NCBI RefSeq assembly: GCF_000314735.2
Contig: NZ_KB375270.1
Span: 496,001-560,000, forward strand
DNA length: 64,000 nucleotides
Reading direction: 5' to 3'
DNA from: Afipia felis ATCC 53690
GTDB taxonomy: Bacteria; Pseudomonadota; Alphaproteobacteria; Rhizobiales; Xanthobacteraceae
Below are positions 17,691 through 28,191 of the stretch, in pieces (the first letter of the stretch is position 1; every line of letters starts with the position of its first letter). The notes beneath the pieces were generated by a model. That model was given only the letters and a program-made list of their open reading frames with translations. It ran no database searches and was not told the origin of the DNA. Made by a program: the position numbers and the translations under genes.

Positions 17691-19100
17691 TTACAGCGAG
17701 TAGTAAAGCTCGAACTCGACCGGATGCGGGGTCATTTCGTAGCGCTCGACTTCGGTCATCTTCAGCTCGATGAAGCTATCGATGAAGTCGTCGTCGAACA
17801 CGCCGCCGGCCTTAAGGAACGCGCGGTCCTTGTCGAGGCTTTCCAGCGCTTCGCGCAGCGAACCGCACACGGTCGGAATGGTCTTCAGCTCTTCCTTCGG
17901 CAGATCGTAGAGGTCCTTGTCCATCGCCGGACCCGGATCGATCTTGTTCTTGATGCCATCGAGGCCGGCCATCAGCATCGCAGCGAAGGCGAGGTAGGGG
18001 TTCGCCATCGGATCGGGGAAACGCACCTCGACGCGCTTGGCCTTCGGCGACGTCGTGTAGGGGATGCGGCAGGAGGCCGAACGGTTGCGTGCCGAATAGG
18101 CGAGCAGTACCGGCGCTTCATAACCCGGCACCAGACGCTTGTAGGAGTTGGTCGACGGGTTGGTGAAGGCGTTGATAGCCTTGGCGTGCTTGATGATGCC
18201 GCCGATGTAGTGGAGGCAGTTGTCCGACAGGTCAGCGTACTTGTTGCCGGCGAAGGTCGGCTTGCCGTCCTTCCAGATCGACTGATGCACGTGCATGCCC
18301 GAGCCGTTGTCGCCATAGACCGGCTTCGGCATGAAAGTGGCGGTCTTGCCGTAGATGTGCGCGACCTGATGGATGCAGTACTTGTAGATCTGCATCTGGT
18401 CGGCCATCAGCGTCAGGGTGTCGAACTTCATGCCGAGCTCGTGCTGGGCGGAAGCGACTTCATGGTGATGCTTTTCGACCTTCACGCCCATGCGCGCCAT
18501 CGCGCCGAGCATTTCGGAACGCATGTCCTGGATCGAATCCTGCGGCGGCACCGGGAAGTAACCCGCCTTGGTGCGGATGCGGTGGCCGAGGTTGCCGCCT
18601 TCATACTCGGTGTCCGAGTTGGTCGGCAGTTCGGAGGAGTCGAGTTTGAAGCCGGTGTTGTACGGCGTGGTCTGGAATCGCACGTCGTCGAACACGAAGA
18701 ACTCGGCTTCCGGGCCGACGAAAACGGTGTCGCCCACGCCCATCGACTTCACCATGGCTTCCGCCTTCTTGGCGATGCCGCGCGGGTCGCGGTTGTAGGG
18801 CTGGCCGGTCGACGGCTCGAGAATGTCGCAGGTGATGACCATGGTGGTCTCGGCGAAGAACGGATCGATCGTCGCGGTCACCGGGTCGGGCATCAGTGTC
18901 ATGTCGGACTCGTTGATGGCCTTCCAGCCGGCAATCGAGGAACCGTCGAACATCGTACCTTCGGAGAAGATTTCTTCGTCGATCATCGAGACGTCGAAGG
19001 TGACGTGCTGCCACTTGCCGCGCGGATCGGTGAAACGCAGGTCGACGTACTTCACGTCGTTGTCCTTGATGGCCTTCAGGACGTCTTGGGCGGTCTTCAT
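17691..19100 (-). CDS. glnA: Glutamine synthetase type I
   Basis: This dodecameric GSI enzyme makes glutamine from glutamate, ammonia and ATP, the central step of nitrogen assimilation. The 469 residues are standard length. Signatures seen are [42 protein letters not shown], the ATP site [16 protein letters not shown] and [20 protein letters not shown]. The adenylylation loop [14 protein letters not shown] has its Tyr near residue 398, so control by GlnE adenylylation is expected. The ATG at 19100 has AAGGGG five bases upstream. It lies 91 bases after glnB on the same strand and is transcribed with it. Confidence 0.97.
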   Translation of the reverse strand: MKTAQDVLKAIKDNDVKYVDLRFTDPRGKWQHVTFDVSMIDEEIFSEGTMFDGSSIAGWKAINESDMTLMPDPVTATIDPFFAETTMVITCDILEPSTGQPYNRDPRGIAKKAEAMVKSMGVGDTVFVGPEAEFFVFDDVRFQTTPYNTGFKLDSSELPTNSDTEYEGGNLGHRIRTKAGYFPVPPQDSIQDMRSEMLGAMARMGVKVEKHHHEVASAQHELGMKFDTLTLMADQMQIYKYCIHQVAHIYGKTATFMPKPVYGDNGSGMHVHQSIWKDGKPTFAGNKYADLSDNCLHYIGGIIKHAKAINAFTNPSTNSYKRLVPGYEAPVLLAYSARNRSASCRIPYTTSPKAKRVEVRFPDPMANPYLAFAAMLMAGLDGIKNKIDPGPAMDKDLYDLPKEELKTIPTVCGSLREALESLDKDRAFLKAGGVFDDDFIDSFIELKMTEVERYEMTPHPVEFELYYSL

Positions 19101-19191
19101 GTAAACCCCTTGTGCTACTTGGATGGGATGATTGTTGGGATGAGGTCGTCCGGCTGGATGCGGCAAGCGGAGCCGGGCGGGTGATGTTTGG

Positions 19192-19548
<357 letters not shown>

Positions 19549-19625
19549 TCAGAACTCAAAGTGCCGGCGATGCGGCACGACCAGTTCGGGGCCGCTTGGC
19601 GGCCTCGTTCGCTGGCCCCTTAAAA

Positions 19626-19640
19626 GCAGAGTCCGTGCCA
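19626..19640 (-). promoter_or_regulatory. Sigma-54 (RpoN) -24/-12 promoter of glnB-glnA
   Basis: Read on the minus strand, the site is TGGCACGGACTCTGC, matching TGGCACG-N4-TTGC except for one base in the -12 box, with the essential GG and GC at correct spacing. It lies about 95 bases before the glnB start, giving a leader of about 85 bases. NtrC activation under nitrogen limitation is expected. No clear paired NtrC box was found by eye, only half-site-like TGCA elements near 19738-19747. Confidence 0.75.
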
Positions 19641-19825
19641 ACTGGCGCGGCTCTCGATTGTATTGGATTATCAAACTGTTAATGTCGGGGGCGAGGACGT
19701 CGACAGGATTTCCGGCAAAGGCCGTGGCGTTAAAATATGCAACTGCACAGTTTTAAGGCAGACATCATGCCGCTGCTTTGGGCGGTGGTGCCTGCGAGAC
19801 GGGCGGTATTGGGCGAGGGACGACC

Positions 19826-21325
19826 ATGGAACTCCTGAGCGTAGCCGAAATGACCTGCGCCGACGCACTCGCGGTGAAGGCGGGCGTCGACAGTTTCACG
19901 CTGATGCAACGCGCGGGGCAGGCGGTGGCGGCCGCCGCGCAGATGCTCGCTCCCGCTGGCGACATCGTGGTGGTGGCCGGCCCCGGCAACAATGGCGGTG
20001 ATGGTTTCATCGCGGCCACTGATCTCGCTGCGCGGGGGCGCAATGTTGCGGTTGTGTTGTTCGGCAAGCCGGACTCGCTGAAGGGCGATGCGGCGTGCGC
20101 CGCGAAGGAGTGGCACGGTCCGCTGCTGCCATTCGCGCCCCAATCGCTCGGCAAGCCTGCGCTCGTCATCGATGCGTTGTTCGGCGCGGGGCTTAATCGC
20201 GAAGTTAATGGTGATCCGCGCGTGATGATCGAGGCAATCAACGCCAGCGGCGCACTGGTCGTCGCGGTCGATCTGCCGAGCGGCATCAGCGGCGATAGCG
20301 GCGCGGTGATGGGCGTTGCGGTGAAGGCCACCCGCACCGTGACATTCTTCCGCAGAAAGCCCGGCCATCTGCTGCTGCCCGGCCGGCTGCATTGCGGCGA
20401 GGTAAAAGTCGCCGATATCGGCATTCCGCCGAGTGTATTGGACGTCATTCATCCGAAGACATTAGAGAACATTCCGGCGTGGTGGCGCGGCCATTTCCCC
20501 GTGCCCGGCGTCGCTGGTCATAAATACGGGCGTGGCCATGCGGTGGTGATGTCGGGCGGCATGTCGGAAACCGGCGCAGCGCGGCTCGCGGCGCGGGCGG
20601 CGTTGCGCGCGGGCGCAGGGCTCGTCACAGTTGCCTCGCCGCGCGATGCGCTGGCGGTGAATGCGGCCGAGCTGACCGCCGTGATGGTGCGCGAGATCGG
20701 CACGGCCGTCGATTTCGCGACATATCTTGAGGACAGCCGACTCAATGCCTGCGTTCTCGGTCCCGGAGCGGGCGTTGGTCTGCGCACGCGTGACATGGTG
20801 CTGACGGCGTTGTCGGGACCGCGCGGCGTCGTGCTCGATGCTGACGCGTTGACGAGTTTCGCTGACGAGCCGCAGACACTATTCGATGCCATCGCGTCGC
20901 AGCCTGGCGCGCAGGCCGTGCTGACGCCGCATGAAGGCGAGTTCGCGAGGCTGTTTTCATCCCTCGCTGACAAGGATCACGTGCTCTCGAAACTGGAGCG
21001 GGCGCGGCTTGCTGCACGCGAGTCGAATGCTGTGGTGCTCATCAAGGGTGCCGACACCGTGGTCGCCGCTCCCGACGGGCGGGCATCAATCGCGGAGAAT
21101 GCGCCGCCCTGGCTTGCGACAGCAGGGGCAGGCGACGTGTTGTCGGGGATGATCGGCGGGATGCTGGCGCAGCGCGTGCCTGCATTCGAGGCGGCGTCCA
21201 TCGCGGTGTGGATGCACGGCGAGGCCGCGCGCATGTTCGGTCCCGGCCTGATCGCAGAAGATCTCGCGGACGTGCTGCCGAATGTGTTTCGCGATCTCTA
21301 TCGCCGGTTTGAGGTAAACCTTTAG
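19826..21325 (+). CDS. nnr: Bifunctional NAD(P)HX epimerase / ADP-dependent dehydratase
   Basis: This metabolite-repair enzyme restores damaged hydrated NADH and NADPH: the N-terminal YjeF_N domain epimerises the hydrates and the C-terminal ribokinase-like domain dehydrates the S form using ADP. The 499 residues show VVVAGPGNNGGDGF (residues 48-61) in the epimerase part. In the kinase-fold part they show GHKYGRGHAVVMSGG, LTPHEGEFARLF and the anion-hole and catalytic stretch ATAGAGDVLSGMIGG. The ATG at 19826 with GAGGGA upstream is chosen over an earlier in-frame start. Its stop codon overlaps the stop of the convergent multicopper-oxidase-like gene by four bases. Confidence 0.95.
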   Translation: MELLSVAEMTCADALAVKAGVDSFTLMQRAGQAVAAAAQMLAPAGDIVVVAGPGNNGGDGFIAATDLAARGRNVAVVLFGKPDSLKGDAACAAKEWHGPLLPFAPQSLGKPALVIDALFGAGLNREVNGDPRVMIEAINASGALVVAVDLPSGISGDSGAVMGVAVKATRTVTFFRRKPGHLLLPGRLHCGEVKVADIGIPPSVLDVIHPKTLENIPAWWRGHFPVPGVAGHKYGRGHAVVMSGGMSETGAARLAARAALRAGAGLVTVASPRDALAVNAAELTAVMVREIGTAVDFATYLEDSRLNACVLGPGAGVGLRTRDMVLTALSGPRGVVLDADALTSFADEPQTLFDAIASQPGAQAVLTPHEGEFARLFSSLADKDHVLSKLERARLAARESNAVVLIKGADTVVAAPDGRASIAENAPPWLATAGAGDVLSGMIGGMLAQRVPAFEAASIAVWMHGEAARMFGPGLIAEDLADVLPNVFRDLYRRFEVNL

Positions 21326-22647
21326 CCGACCTCGTACCAGCCGAGTCGTCGCGGCGAATTCCACTTCGTGCCCATGCACTGCATCAGCCACTTGCCGGGA
21401 AACGCGGCGTTGAATGCGATGCGCTGGGTCTGGCCGGGATTGAACGCCAGCGTGTCGAGCCAGTAGGGCTTCCAGCCGTCGTCGAGACGGTCCAGCAGCC
21501 GGAAGTGATGGCCGTGCAGGTGGAACGTCGCGGCCGAGGCGCCAGGCGGATTGGTGATCGCAAGCACGACGGTGCGGTTGGCGGTGGTCCGAAAGACAGG
21601 CGGCAGCGTCGGATCGAACGCGATCGCGGGAAGCCATTGTCCGCGTTCGAGCGACAGATCAACGCGCTGCGCATTCTTCAGGTCGATCCGTGACGGCGGC
21701 GGTGGAGAGGCTACGGGCGGAGTAAGCGGCTTCGCACGCGAGGGCGCAGAAAAGGATGTGACGACATGGCTGATCGGCATCGGCTTGGTGCCGTCGTGCA
21801 GGAGAATGTCGTTACGCGTGCCAACCGGCTGTGTCGCATCAAGCAGGGCATCGACGCGGCTTCCGGGGGCGAGCACGATCTGGCCATCACGGGCCACGAA
21901 CGACTCGGCCGGCTGACTGTCGACGGAGACGACGGTTATGGCGCAATCGACAAATTTCAGGGCGATGACGCTGCGTTGGCAACCGTTGACCAGCCGCAGC
22001 CGTACGCGCTCGTTGGGGCGTACGGTGATGTCATGGGTGATCCTGCGGTTGATCGTATAAAGCGAGGGCACGTTTCCGCTGTCGCGGCCCGCGACCTGCG
22101 CCACACCGTCCGCGCCAATCTTCCAGTCTTCGATCAGCAGCACGTCGTCACGGTCGGCGCCGAACGTCTCGCCGCCCTCGATCACCAGGACGCGCGGCAG
22201 GGCCGGGCGATCGTCGTCACCAGACAACAGTCTCGGATCGATCAGGAAAGTCCCGGGCTGGGAAGGCAGGTCATATGCGGCCGTGCCGCCATGGGGAGCG
22301 AGGGGTGGCTGCGCCAGCAGCGGTTCCATGCTGGCAGCTCCGTCGAGGCCATGGAAGGTCATGGCCACCGGCTGGACCGTGTCGTTTGTGAAGGCGATCC
22401 GGAGCGGGGGACTGCCTGAAAAGCGTGTGGCGGGAAGGCCGTCGCCCAGTTGCCAGACCGGCGTCGCCGTCCCTTCGGTGTGCAGATACAGCGATTGGGG
22501 AGCGAATCGCAGCGCGATAGGGCTTCCCGGCTTGCGGGCGGGCAGGGTTTGCGCCCGACCGGGCGCCACCAATGCAGGGCTGACCGCTGCCCCTGCGAGG
22601 GCTCCCAGAAAACGACGACGCGGATACGAAAACGATAACGGCCTCAT
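21322..22647 (-). CDS. Tat-exported multicopper-oxidase-fold protein with degenerate copper sites
   Basis: This 441-residue periplasmic cupredoxin-repeat protein starts with a Tat signal (PRRRFLGALAGAAVSPALV). Three cupredoxin domains can be followed by family landmarks such as LLIEDWKIG, LRLVNGCQ and FHLHGHHFRLLDRLDDGW. The copper ligands are mostly gone: the first HxH is FHG with one His, the WYHPH region reads FLIDPRLL, and the C-terminal HCHxxxHxxxGM reads QCMGTKWNSPRRLGW. Only the HLH of the third motif remains. It is therefore unlikely to be an active oxidase and may be structural, as FtsP/SufI is, another Tat-exported copper-free member of the fold. It converges with the NAD(P)HX repair gene. 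Confidence 0.85.
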   Translation of the reverse strand: MRPLSFSYPRRRFLGALAGAAVSPALVAPGRAQTLPARKPGSPIALRFAPQSLYLHTEGTATPVWQLGDGLPATRFSGSPPLRIAFTNDTVQPVAMTFHGLDGAASMEPLLAQPPLAPHGGTAAYDLPSQPGTFLIDPRLLSGDDDRPALPRVLVIEGGETFGADRDDVLLIEDWKIGADGVAQVAGRDSGNVPSLYTINRRITHDITVRPNERVRLRLVNGCQRSVIALKFVDCAITVVSVDSQPAESFVARDGQIVLAPGSRVDALLDATQPVGTRNDILLHDGTKPMPISHVVTSFSAPSRAKPLTPPVASPPPPSRIDLKNAQRVDLSLERGQWLPAIAFDPTLPPVFRTTANRTVVLAITNPPGASAATFHLHGHHFRLLDRLDDGWKPYWLDTLAFNPGQTQRIAFNAAFPGKWLMQCMGTKWNSPRRLGWYEVG

Positions 22648-22903
22648 GAGCGATGGGGACCACTTTCGGGGAGCTGAGTAAAGCCGTCGAGGCTGCGACG
22701 GATAGCGCTTTTTGCTCGATCCCGAGAGGAGAGGGATAATAGGCAGACGCTTTCAGCGCCAAAAGTTTTCTTCCGCCAAGATCGTCTTGGCGTTTTCGCT
22801 GTCGCTGGGACCGATTGGCGGTCTCTTCCTCCGCACGGGCGTTTGCTTGACAGGCAGGCGTCGAGCACATGAGCTACGGTTTATCGCGAACTGGAATGTA
22901 TTG

Positions 22904-23812
22904 ATGGCGTTCACCTGGAATTGGTTCGGTCTGTCGAGGCCAAATTGCCCCCAGCCTTTGGAGGTTGTTCAGGAACGCAGTCAGTGGGAGAAATTCCTTA
23001 CTTCGCCCAAATATCTGGAAGCCGTCGGCCACGATGCAAATGTCGTCAGACAGCATTGCCGTGAAAAAGAGTGGACCTTCACCGGCTATTCGAAACCGGC
23101 AGAGCGAAAGGTCGAGTTCAGCGTCGATCTGAACTGGGGAGGGCAAGGTGAGGAGGGAAGTTACGCTCCTAATCTGAGAGAACAGCTCGCCTGTCCGAAA
23201 ACCCGACTGAATAACCGCCAGAGGCTTATCGCAGCTCTCATTCAGGATCAGGTTTATAGAGCTAAGCGATTGATCGATATATATTTTATGGAAGAAATCA
23301 CGCCGATTTACAATTGGGCCCGAAGTAGCCTCAAGAACGTCAACTCGATCGTCGGCAGCGAATATCTCGGTCCTGAGTTTGGGCCCGGCGAGTTCGTGAA
23401 GGGTGTGCATCACGAGGACGTCCACAATCTGAGCTATCGCGACGCGTCGTTCGATCTGATCGTGAGCAACGATGTGTTCGAACACATCCCCTCGCCACCA
23501 CTGGCGTTCAAGGAATGCCACAGGGTTCTGAGGACCGGCGGCGAGATGATCATGACGACGCCGTTTTTCTGGAAAAACGACCAGAGCATTTGTCGCGCTG
23601 CCATCGGGGAAAACGGCATCCAGCACCATCTTCCGGCTGTTTATCACGGCAATCCCATGTCAGCGGAGGGGTCGCTCGTTTTCTATGATTTTGGGTGGGA
23701 CATTCTCGAAATGGCGACCTCGGCCGGTTTTTCGCGGAGCGTTGTTGAGTTCCACCATGCTCCGGCTTTCGGCCATCTCACGGTGCAGCCGGTTTTTCGC
23801 TTCAGCAAATAG
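22904..23812 (+). CDS. SAM-dependent methyltransferase domain protein
   Basis: This 302-residue protein has a class I methyltransferase core in its C-terminal half. An SEYLG-type strand is followed by a HEDVHNLSYRDASFD stretch, then LIVSNDVFEHIPSP and ECHRVLRTGGEMIMTTPFF. The classical GxGxG loop is not evident, as in a subgroup of sugar- and lipid-linked methyltransferases. The N-terminal 120 residues are not recognised. The gene is visibly richer in A/T and in codons such as ATA and AGA than its neighbours, which suggests transfer, and it ends shortly before tRNA-Leu. The ATG at 22904 is the best available start, but its SD is weak. A terminator follows at 23892. The acceptor substrate is unknown. 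Confidence 0.75.
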   Translation: MAFTWNWFGLSRPNCPQPLEVVQERSQWEKFLTSPKYLEAVGHDANVVRQHCREKEWTFTGYSKPAERKVEFSVDLNWGGQGEEGSYAPNLREQLACPKTRLNNRQRLIAALIQDQVYRAKRLIDIYFMEEITPIYNWARSSLKNVNSIVGSEYLGPEFGPGEFVKGVHHEDVHNLSYRDASFDLIVSNDVFEHIPSPPLAFKECHRVLRTGGEMIMTTPFFWKNDQSICRAAIGENGIQHHLPAVYHGNPMSAEGSLVFYDFGWDILEMATSAGFSRSVVEFHHAPAFGHLTVQPVFRFSK

Positions 23813-23891
23813 CACCCGAACCGCAGGTTCCAGGCCGGAGCCGAGTGGGCGAGGCGGGTGGAAATCCCGGCCGTCCCGGCCGCTGAGCGGG

Positions 23892-23922
23892 CCGTCCGGC
23901 TGCGACGGACGGTGCTTTTTTT
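23892..23922 (+). terminator. Rho-independent terminator of methyltransferase gene
   Basis: CCGTCCG (23892-23898) pairs with CGGACGG (23906-23912) and is followed by TGC and seven T. Confidence 0.8.
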
Positions 23923-23999
23923 CTTGCCGCGATTGGCCGGCACCATGTTATAAGCCCGCCGCTCGCGGCTGTGCCGGGACACTAAACGATGTGTGCTGC

Positions 24000-24084
24000 G
24001 CGCTCGTGGCGGAACTGGTAGACGCGCTGGGTTTAGGTTCCAGTGTCGAAAGATGTGGGGGTTCGAGTCCCTCCGAGCGCACCA
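24000..24084 (+). tRNA. tRNA-Leu (UAG anticodon)
   Basis: The acceptor stem is GCGCTCG with CGAGCGC (24074-24080), discriminator A and encoded CCA. The D-arm is GTGGCGGAACTGGTAGAC, the anticodon loop contains TTTAGGT with anticodon TAG, there is a long class II variable arm, and the T-arm is GGTTCGAGTCC. All are as expected for a leucine tRNA. Confidence 0.96.
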
Positions 24085-24258
24085 CCATTATTCGCGCCCC
24101 CGGTTTCGGCAAAGACGTTCACGCCCGCCATGACTGGACTTGGCAGCTGAGAGACGCGGTACTGAGGTATTTGGACTTTCCACGATGCGGCCTCGCGCGG
24201 CATCCCAACAACGACAACAGCCGATATTGGATCGGCAAGCCGGAAGAAGATTGACGCT

Positions 24259-25617
24259 ATGCAGGTGAATGAAACCCTTTCCGAGGGACTTAAGCACGAA
24301 TTCCAGATCAGCATTCCGGCCGCGGAAATCGATGCCAAGGTGAACGAGCGCCTCATTGGCATGAAGGACAAGGTCCGCATCAACGGCTTCCGCCCCGGCA
24401 AGGTGCCGGTCGCGCATCTCAAGAAGGTTTACGGCAAGTCGGTTGCGGCCGAGACCCTCGAGGAGACGATCCGCGAGACCAACCAGAAGATCTTCACCGA
24501 TCGTGGCTTCCGCCTCGCCAACGAGGCCAAGGTGACGATGCCGACCGATCAGGCCGAGATCGAGGGCATTCTCGATGGCAAAAAGGACCTGAACTACTCG
24601 GTCGCCATTGAAGTAGTCCCGCCGATCACGCTGGCCGATTTCAAGACCTTCAAGGTTGAGAAGCACGTTGCCGAAGTCACCGACGCCGATCTCGACGAGG
24701 CACTCAAGCGCGTCGCCGACCAGAGCCGCCCGTATGCGGCCAAGGCGGAAGGCGCAAAGGCTGAGAAGGATGACCGCGTCACCGTGTCCTTCAAGGGAAC
24801 CATCGACGGCGTGGCATTCGATGGCGGCACCGGCAGCGATATTCCTGTCGTGCTCGGCTCCAACACCTTCATTCCGGGATTTGAGGATCAGCTCGCCGGC
24901 ATCGGCACTGGCGAAACCCGCACCCTGAAGGTGCAGTTCCCCAAGAACTATGGTGCGGCAAATCTTGCTGGCAAGGATGCCGAGTTCGAGACCACTGCGA
25001 CGCTGATCGAGTCCCCGCAGGAAGCCAAGATCGACGACGAATTCGCCAAGACCCTCGGTCTGGAGTCGCTCGACAAGCTCAAGGAAGCGATGCGCGAGCG
25101 CCTGACGCAGGAGTTCGCCGGTGCGACGCGCCAGCGGCTGAAGCGCGAACTGCTCGATCGTCTCGACGAAACCCACAAGTTCGATCCGCCGGAATCGCTC
25201 GTCAACGACGAGTTCGAGCTGATGTGGAACTCGATCAAGTCGGAAATGGATTCCTCCGGCAAGACGTTTGCTGATGAGGACACCACCGAGGAGAAGGCGA
25301 AGGAAGATTATCGCAAGATCGCCGACCGCCGCGTGCGGCTTGGCCTCGTGCTCTCCGAGATCGGCGACAAGAACAAGATCACTGTCACCGACGACGAGGT
25401 GAGCCGCGCCGTGATCGATCGCGCCCGCCAGATGCCGGGTCGGGAGAAGGAAGTCTGGGATTACTATCGCAGCAATCCGGGCGCCGTCGCGCAGCTCCGC
25501 GCGCCGATCTTCGAGGACAAGGTCGTCGATTTCATCCTCGAGCTTGCGCAGGTCACCGAGAAGAAGGTGTCCCGCGAGGAACTGCTCAAGGAAGAAGACG
25601 ACAAGACCGCTGCCTGA
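24259..25617 (+). CDS. tig: Trigger factor
   Basis: Trigger factor is the ribosome-bound chaperone and peptidyl-prolyl isomerase that shields nascent chains at the exit tunnel. The 452-residue protein has the N-terminal ribosome-binding domain with signature [17 protein letters not shown], the FKBP-type PPIase domain (about residues 160-245, [32 protein letters not shown]), and a long helical C-terminal chaperone domain. It heads the conserved tig-clpP-clpX-lon order. A strong hairpin follows, so clpP is likely to have its own promoter. Confidence 0.97.
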   Translation: MQVNETLSEGLKHEFQISIPAAEIDAKVNERLIGMKDKVRINGFRPGKVPVAHLKKVYGKSVAAETLEETIRETNQKIFTDRGFRLANEAKVTMPTDQAEIEGILDGKKDLNYSVAIEVVPPITLADFKTFKVEKHVAEVTDADLDEALKRVADQSRPYAAKAEGAKAEKDDRVTVSFKGTIDGVAFDGGTGSDIPVVLGSNTFIPGFEDQLAGIGTGETRTLKVQFPKNYGAANLAGKDAEFETTATLIESPQEAKIDDEFAKTLGLESLDKLKEAMRERLTQEFAGATRQRLKRELLDRLDETHKFDPPESLVNDEFELMWNSIKSEMDSSGKTFADEDTTEEKAKEDYRKIADRRVRLGLVLSEIGDKNKITVTDDEVSRAVIDRARQMPGREKEVWDYYRSNPGAVAQLRAPIFEDKVVDFILELAQVTEKKVSREELLKEEDDKTAA

Positions 25618-25642
25618 TCGCGCGTCTTTTGAAGGCAATTCC

Positions 25643-25680
25643 GGATCGCCCCCGCGCAAGTGGGGGCGATCCCATTTTAT
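25643..25680 (+). terminator. Terminator hairpin after tig
   Basis: An 11-bp perfect stem (GGATCGCCCCC at 25643-25653, GGGGGCGATCC at 25662-25672) is followed by CATTTTAT. It lies 26 bases after the tig stop. Confidence 0.75.
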
Positions 25681-25843
25681 GGACCCCGATCCGGCTCTTT
25701 TGTTAACCTCACTCCCGGTGAGTGCTTCGTTTCGCCCGCCGAATCGGCTTGAACATCCCTTGCCGGAGAGCAATCCTCGCTTATCTTGGCCGGGACGGGC
25801 GCTGAGCCCTTTCACGAATTTCCCGAAAACCTTCAGGTGACGA

Positions 25844-26476
25844 ATGCGCGATCCGGTTGAAACCTACATGAACCTTGTGCCGATGGTGGTCGAGCAGACC
25901 AATCGCGGCGAGCGGGCCTACGACATCTTCTCGCGCCTTCTGAAGGAGCGCATCATTTTCCTGACCGGGCCGGTCGAGGACGGCATGGCGACCCTTGTCG
26001 TCGCCCAGCTTCTGTTCCTCGAAGCCGAGAACCCGAAGAAGGAAATCTCAATGTACATCAATTCGCCGGGCGGCGTGGTGACGTCGGGCCTTGCGATCTA
26101 CGACACCATGCAATTTATCCGTCCGCCGGTCTCGACGCTCTGCACCGGGCAGGCGGCCTCGATGGGCTCGCTGCTGCTCGCCGCTGGCGAGAAGGACATG
26201 CGCTTCTCGTTGCCGAATTCGCGCATCATGGTTCACCAGCCGTCGGGCGGTTTCCAGGGGCAGGCGACCGACATCATGCTTCACGCGCAGGAAATCCTGA
26301 ATCTGAAGAAGCGGTTGAACGAGATTTACGTCAAGCACACCGGGCAGGATTACAAGACGATCGAGGATGCGCTGGAACGCGACAACTTCCTCACCGCCGA
26401 CAAGGCCCGCGATTTCGGCATCGTCGACAAGGTAATCGACAGGCGGCCGGAAGATCCGGTGGCCAAGGCTGCTTGA
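25844..26476 (+). CDS. clpP: ATP-dependent Clp protease proteolytic subunit
   Basis: ClpP is the barrel-shaped serine peptidase that degrades proteins unfolded by ClpX or ClpA. The 210-residue sequence shows INSPGG in the oxyanion region and the full catalytic triad: Ser106 in GQAASMGS, His131 in MVHQPSGG, and Asp180 in ERDNFL. The N-terminal residues before [14 protein letters not shown] would form the propeptide and axial loops. It is followed by its own terminator-like hairpin and then clpX 382 bases later. Confidence 0.97.
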   Translation: MRDPVETYMNLVPMVVEQTNRGERAYDIFSRLLKERIIFLTGPVEDGMATLVVAQLLFLEAENPKKEISMYINSPGGVVTSGLAIYDTMQFIRPPVSTLCTGQAASMGSLLLAAGEKDMRFSLPNSRIMVHQPSGGFQGQATDIMLHAQEILNLKKRLNEIYVKHTGQDYKTIEDALERDNFLTADKARDFGIVDKVIDRRPEDPVAKAA

Positions 26477-26858
26477 TAAAGGGCTAGTTGATAGGGGCTC
26501 CTTGAGGCGATTCTGCCTCTCATTTGCAACCGGGGCGGTAGCCCCGTTTCCAAATGGCGGGTGTTCCAGATTTCTCGTGTCATTCCCGCAACGCCGGGGT
26601 GAAATCACGGTTTGATGGTCGTGAAATCGCGACAAATCAGGCTAGACTCGGGAAATCACCCTTCCGGGGGTTAGTGAATTCTTGATCCTCGGATGTCAGC
26701 ATGGTTCGCTGGCAGGGTTGAGTCAGGTTCGGATCAGGATTCGGTGAGGGTCACGATTCGGGCATATCTCGAATGCAACGTCTTTCTGGTACGGGTTTTG
26801 CTCCTATCTCCAGTCGAGGGCGGGGCAGCCGGACGGAAAGCGGAAGACGGAGACAGGA
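26477..26858 (+). other. clpP-clpX intergenic region with hairpin
   Basis: This 382-base gap holds a terminator-like hairpin at about 26531-26546 (CGGGGC, loop GGTA, GCCCCG, then TTTCC). The rest is the clpX leader, which must contain a promoter. I see no convincing sigma-32 or sigma-70 pair by eye and no small gene I would defend. The clpX ribosome site AGGA lies close to its ATG. Confidence 0.5.
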
Positions 26859-28133
26859 ATGAGCAAGGTCGGTACAGGCGACTCGAAGAACACTCTCTAT
26901 TGCTCATTCTGCGGAAAGAGCCAGCACGAGGTCCGCAAGCTGATCGCGGGCCCGACCGTGTTTATCTGCGATGAGTGCGTCGAACTGTGCATGGATATCA
27001 TCCGTGAGGAGAACAAGTCCTCACTCGTGAAGTCGCGTGACGGAATCCCGACGCCGAAGGAAATCTGCAAGGTGCTCGACGACTACGTCATCGGGCAGAA
27101 CCATGCGAAGAAGGTGCTCTCGGTCGCGGTGCACAACCACTACAAGCGGCTGAACCATCAGACCAAGCACAACGATGTCGAACTCGCGAAGTCGAACATT
27201 CTCCTGATCGGCCCCACGGGCTCGGGCAAGACGCTGCTCGCGCAGACGCTCGCCCGTATCCTCGACGTGCCGTTCACGATGGCGGATGCTACGACGCTGA
27301 CCGAAGCCGGCTATGTCGGTGAGGATGTCGAGAATATCATCCTGAAGCTGTTGCAGGCCGCCGACTACAACGTCGAGCGCGCGCAGCGCGGCATCGTCTA
27401 CATCGACGAAATCGACAAGATCTCGCGCAAGTCCGATAATCCCTCGATCACCCGCGATGTGTCGGGCGAGGGTGTGCAGCAGGCGCTGCTGAAGATTATG
27501 GAAGGCACGGTCGCCAGCGTCCCTCCGCAAGGCGGAAGAAAGCATCCGCAGCAGGAGTTCCTGCAGGTGGATACGACCAACATCCTCTTCATCTGCGGCG
27601 GTGCGTTCTCCGGACTCGAGAAGATCATCTCCTCGCGCGGGCGCACCACCTCGATCGGGTTCGCGGCCAGCGTGCTCGCGCCAGAGGATCGCCGTACCGG
27701 TGAAATCTTCCGTGAGGTCGAGCCTGAGGATCTGTTGAAGTACGGTCTCATCCCCGAGTTCGTCGGCCGTCTGCCCGTCGTGGCGACGCTGGAGGATCTC
27801 GACGAGGCCTCGCTCAAGAAGATTCTGGTCGAGCCGAAGAACGCGCTGGTGAAACAATACCAGCGTCTGTTCGAGATGGAGAACATCGAGCTGACCTTCG
27901 CCGATGAGGCTTTGGGCGCAGTCGCGCGCAAGGCGATCGAGCGCAAGACCGGTGCGCGCGGGTTGCGCTCCATTCTGGAGAGCATTCTGCTCGAGACGAT
28001 GTTCGATCTGCCGGGTCTCGAAGGCGTCGAGGAGGTCGTGATCTCGCGCGAAGTGGTGGAGGCGACCGCGCGGCCGCTCTACATCTACGCCGATCGTACC
28101 GATCGGGCAGGCGAGAACAGCGCAAGCGCGTAA
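26859..28133 (+). CDS. clpX: ATP-dependent Clp protease ATP-binding subunit ClpX
   Basis: ClpX is the hexameric AAA+ unfoldase that recognises tagged substrates and feeds them to ClpP. The 424 residues include the N-terminal C4 zinc-binding domain (CSFCGKS and CDECVELC), Walker A GPTGSGKT, Walker B region VYIDEIDKI, the pore loop GYVGEDVE, and sensor-2 motif [10 protein letters not shown]. It is of normal length, 382 bases after clpP and 318 before lon, and a strong terminator follows. Confidence 0.98.
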   Translation: MSKVGTGDSKNTLYCSFCGKSQHEVRKLIAGPTVFICDECVELCMDIIREENKSSLVKSRDGIPTPKEICKVLDDYVIGQNHAKKVLSVAVHNHYKRLNHQTKHNDVELAKSNILLIGPTGSGKTLLAQTLARILDVPFTMADATTLTEAGYVGEDVENIILKLLQAADYNVERAQRGIVYIDEIDKISRKSDNPSITRDVSGEGVQQALLKIMEGTVASVPPQGGRKHPQQEFLQVDTTNILFICGGAFSGLEKIISSRGRTTSIGFAASVLAPEDRRTGEIFREVEPEDLLKYGLIPEFVGRLPVVATLEDLDEASLKKILVEPKNALVKQYQRLFEMENIELTFADEALGAVARKAIERKTGARGLRSILESILLETMFDLPGLEGVEEVVISREVVEATARPLYIYADRTDRAGENSASA

Positions 28134-28162
28134 GTTTCGTCTCTGGAACCCATCTATTCAGG

Positions 28163-28191
28163 CGGCCGCCGGTTTTCCGGCGGCCGTTTTT
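28163..28191 (+). terminator. Rho-independent terminator of clpX
   Basis: A 10-bp GC-rich stem (CGGCCGCCGG, loop TTTT, CCGGCGGCCG) is followed by TTTTTG, 30 bases after the clpX stop. Confidence 0.9.

Noticed and set aside
26693..26974. 93-codon plus-strand frame overlapping the clpX start
   Set aside because: It overlaps clpX by over 100 bases in another frame, and its downstream part is only the shifted reading of the zinc-finger region.
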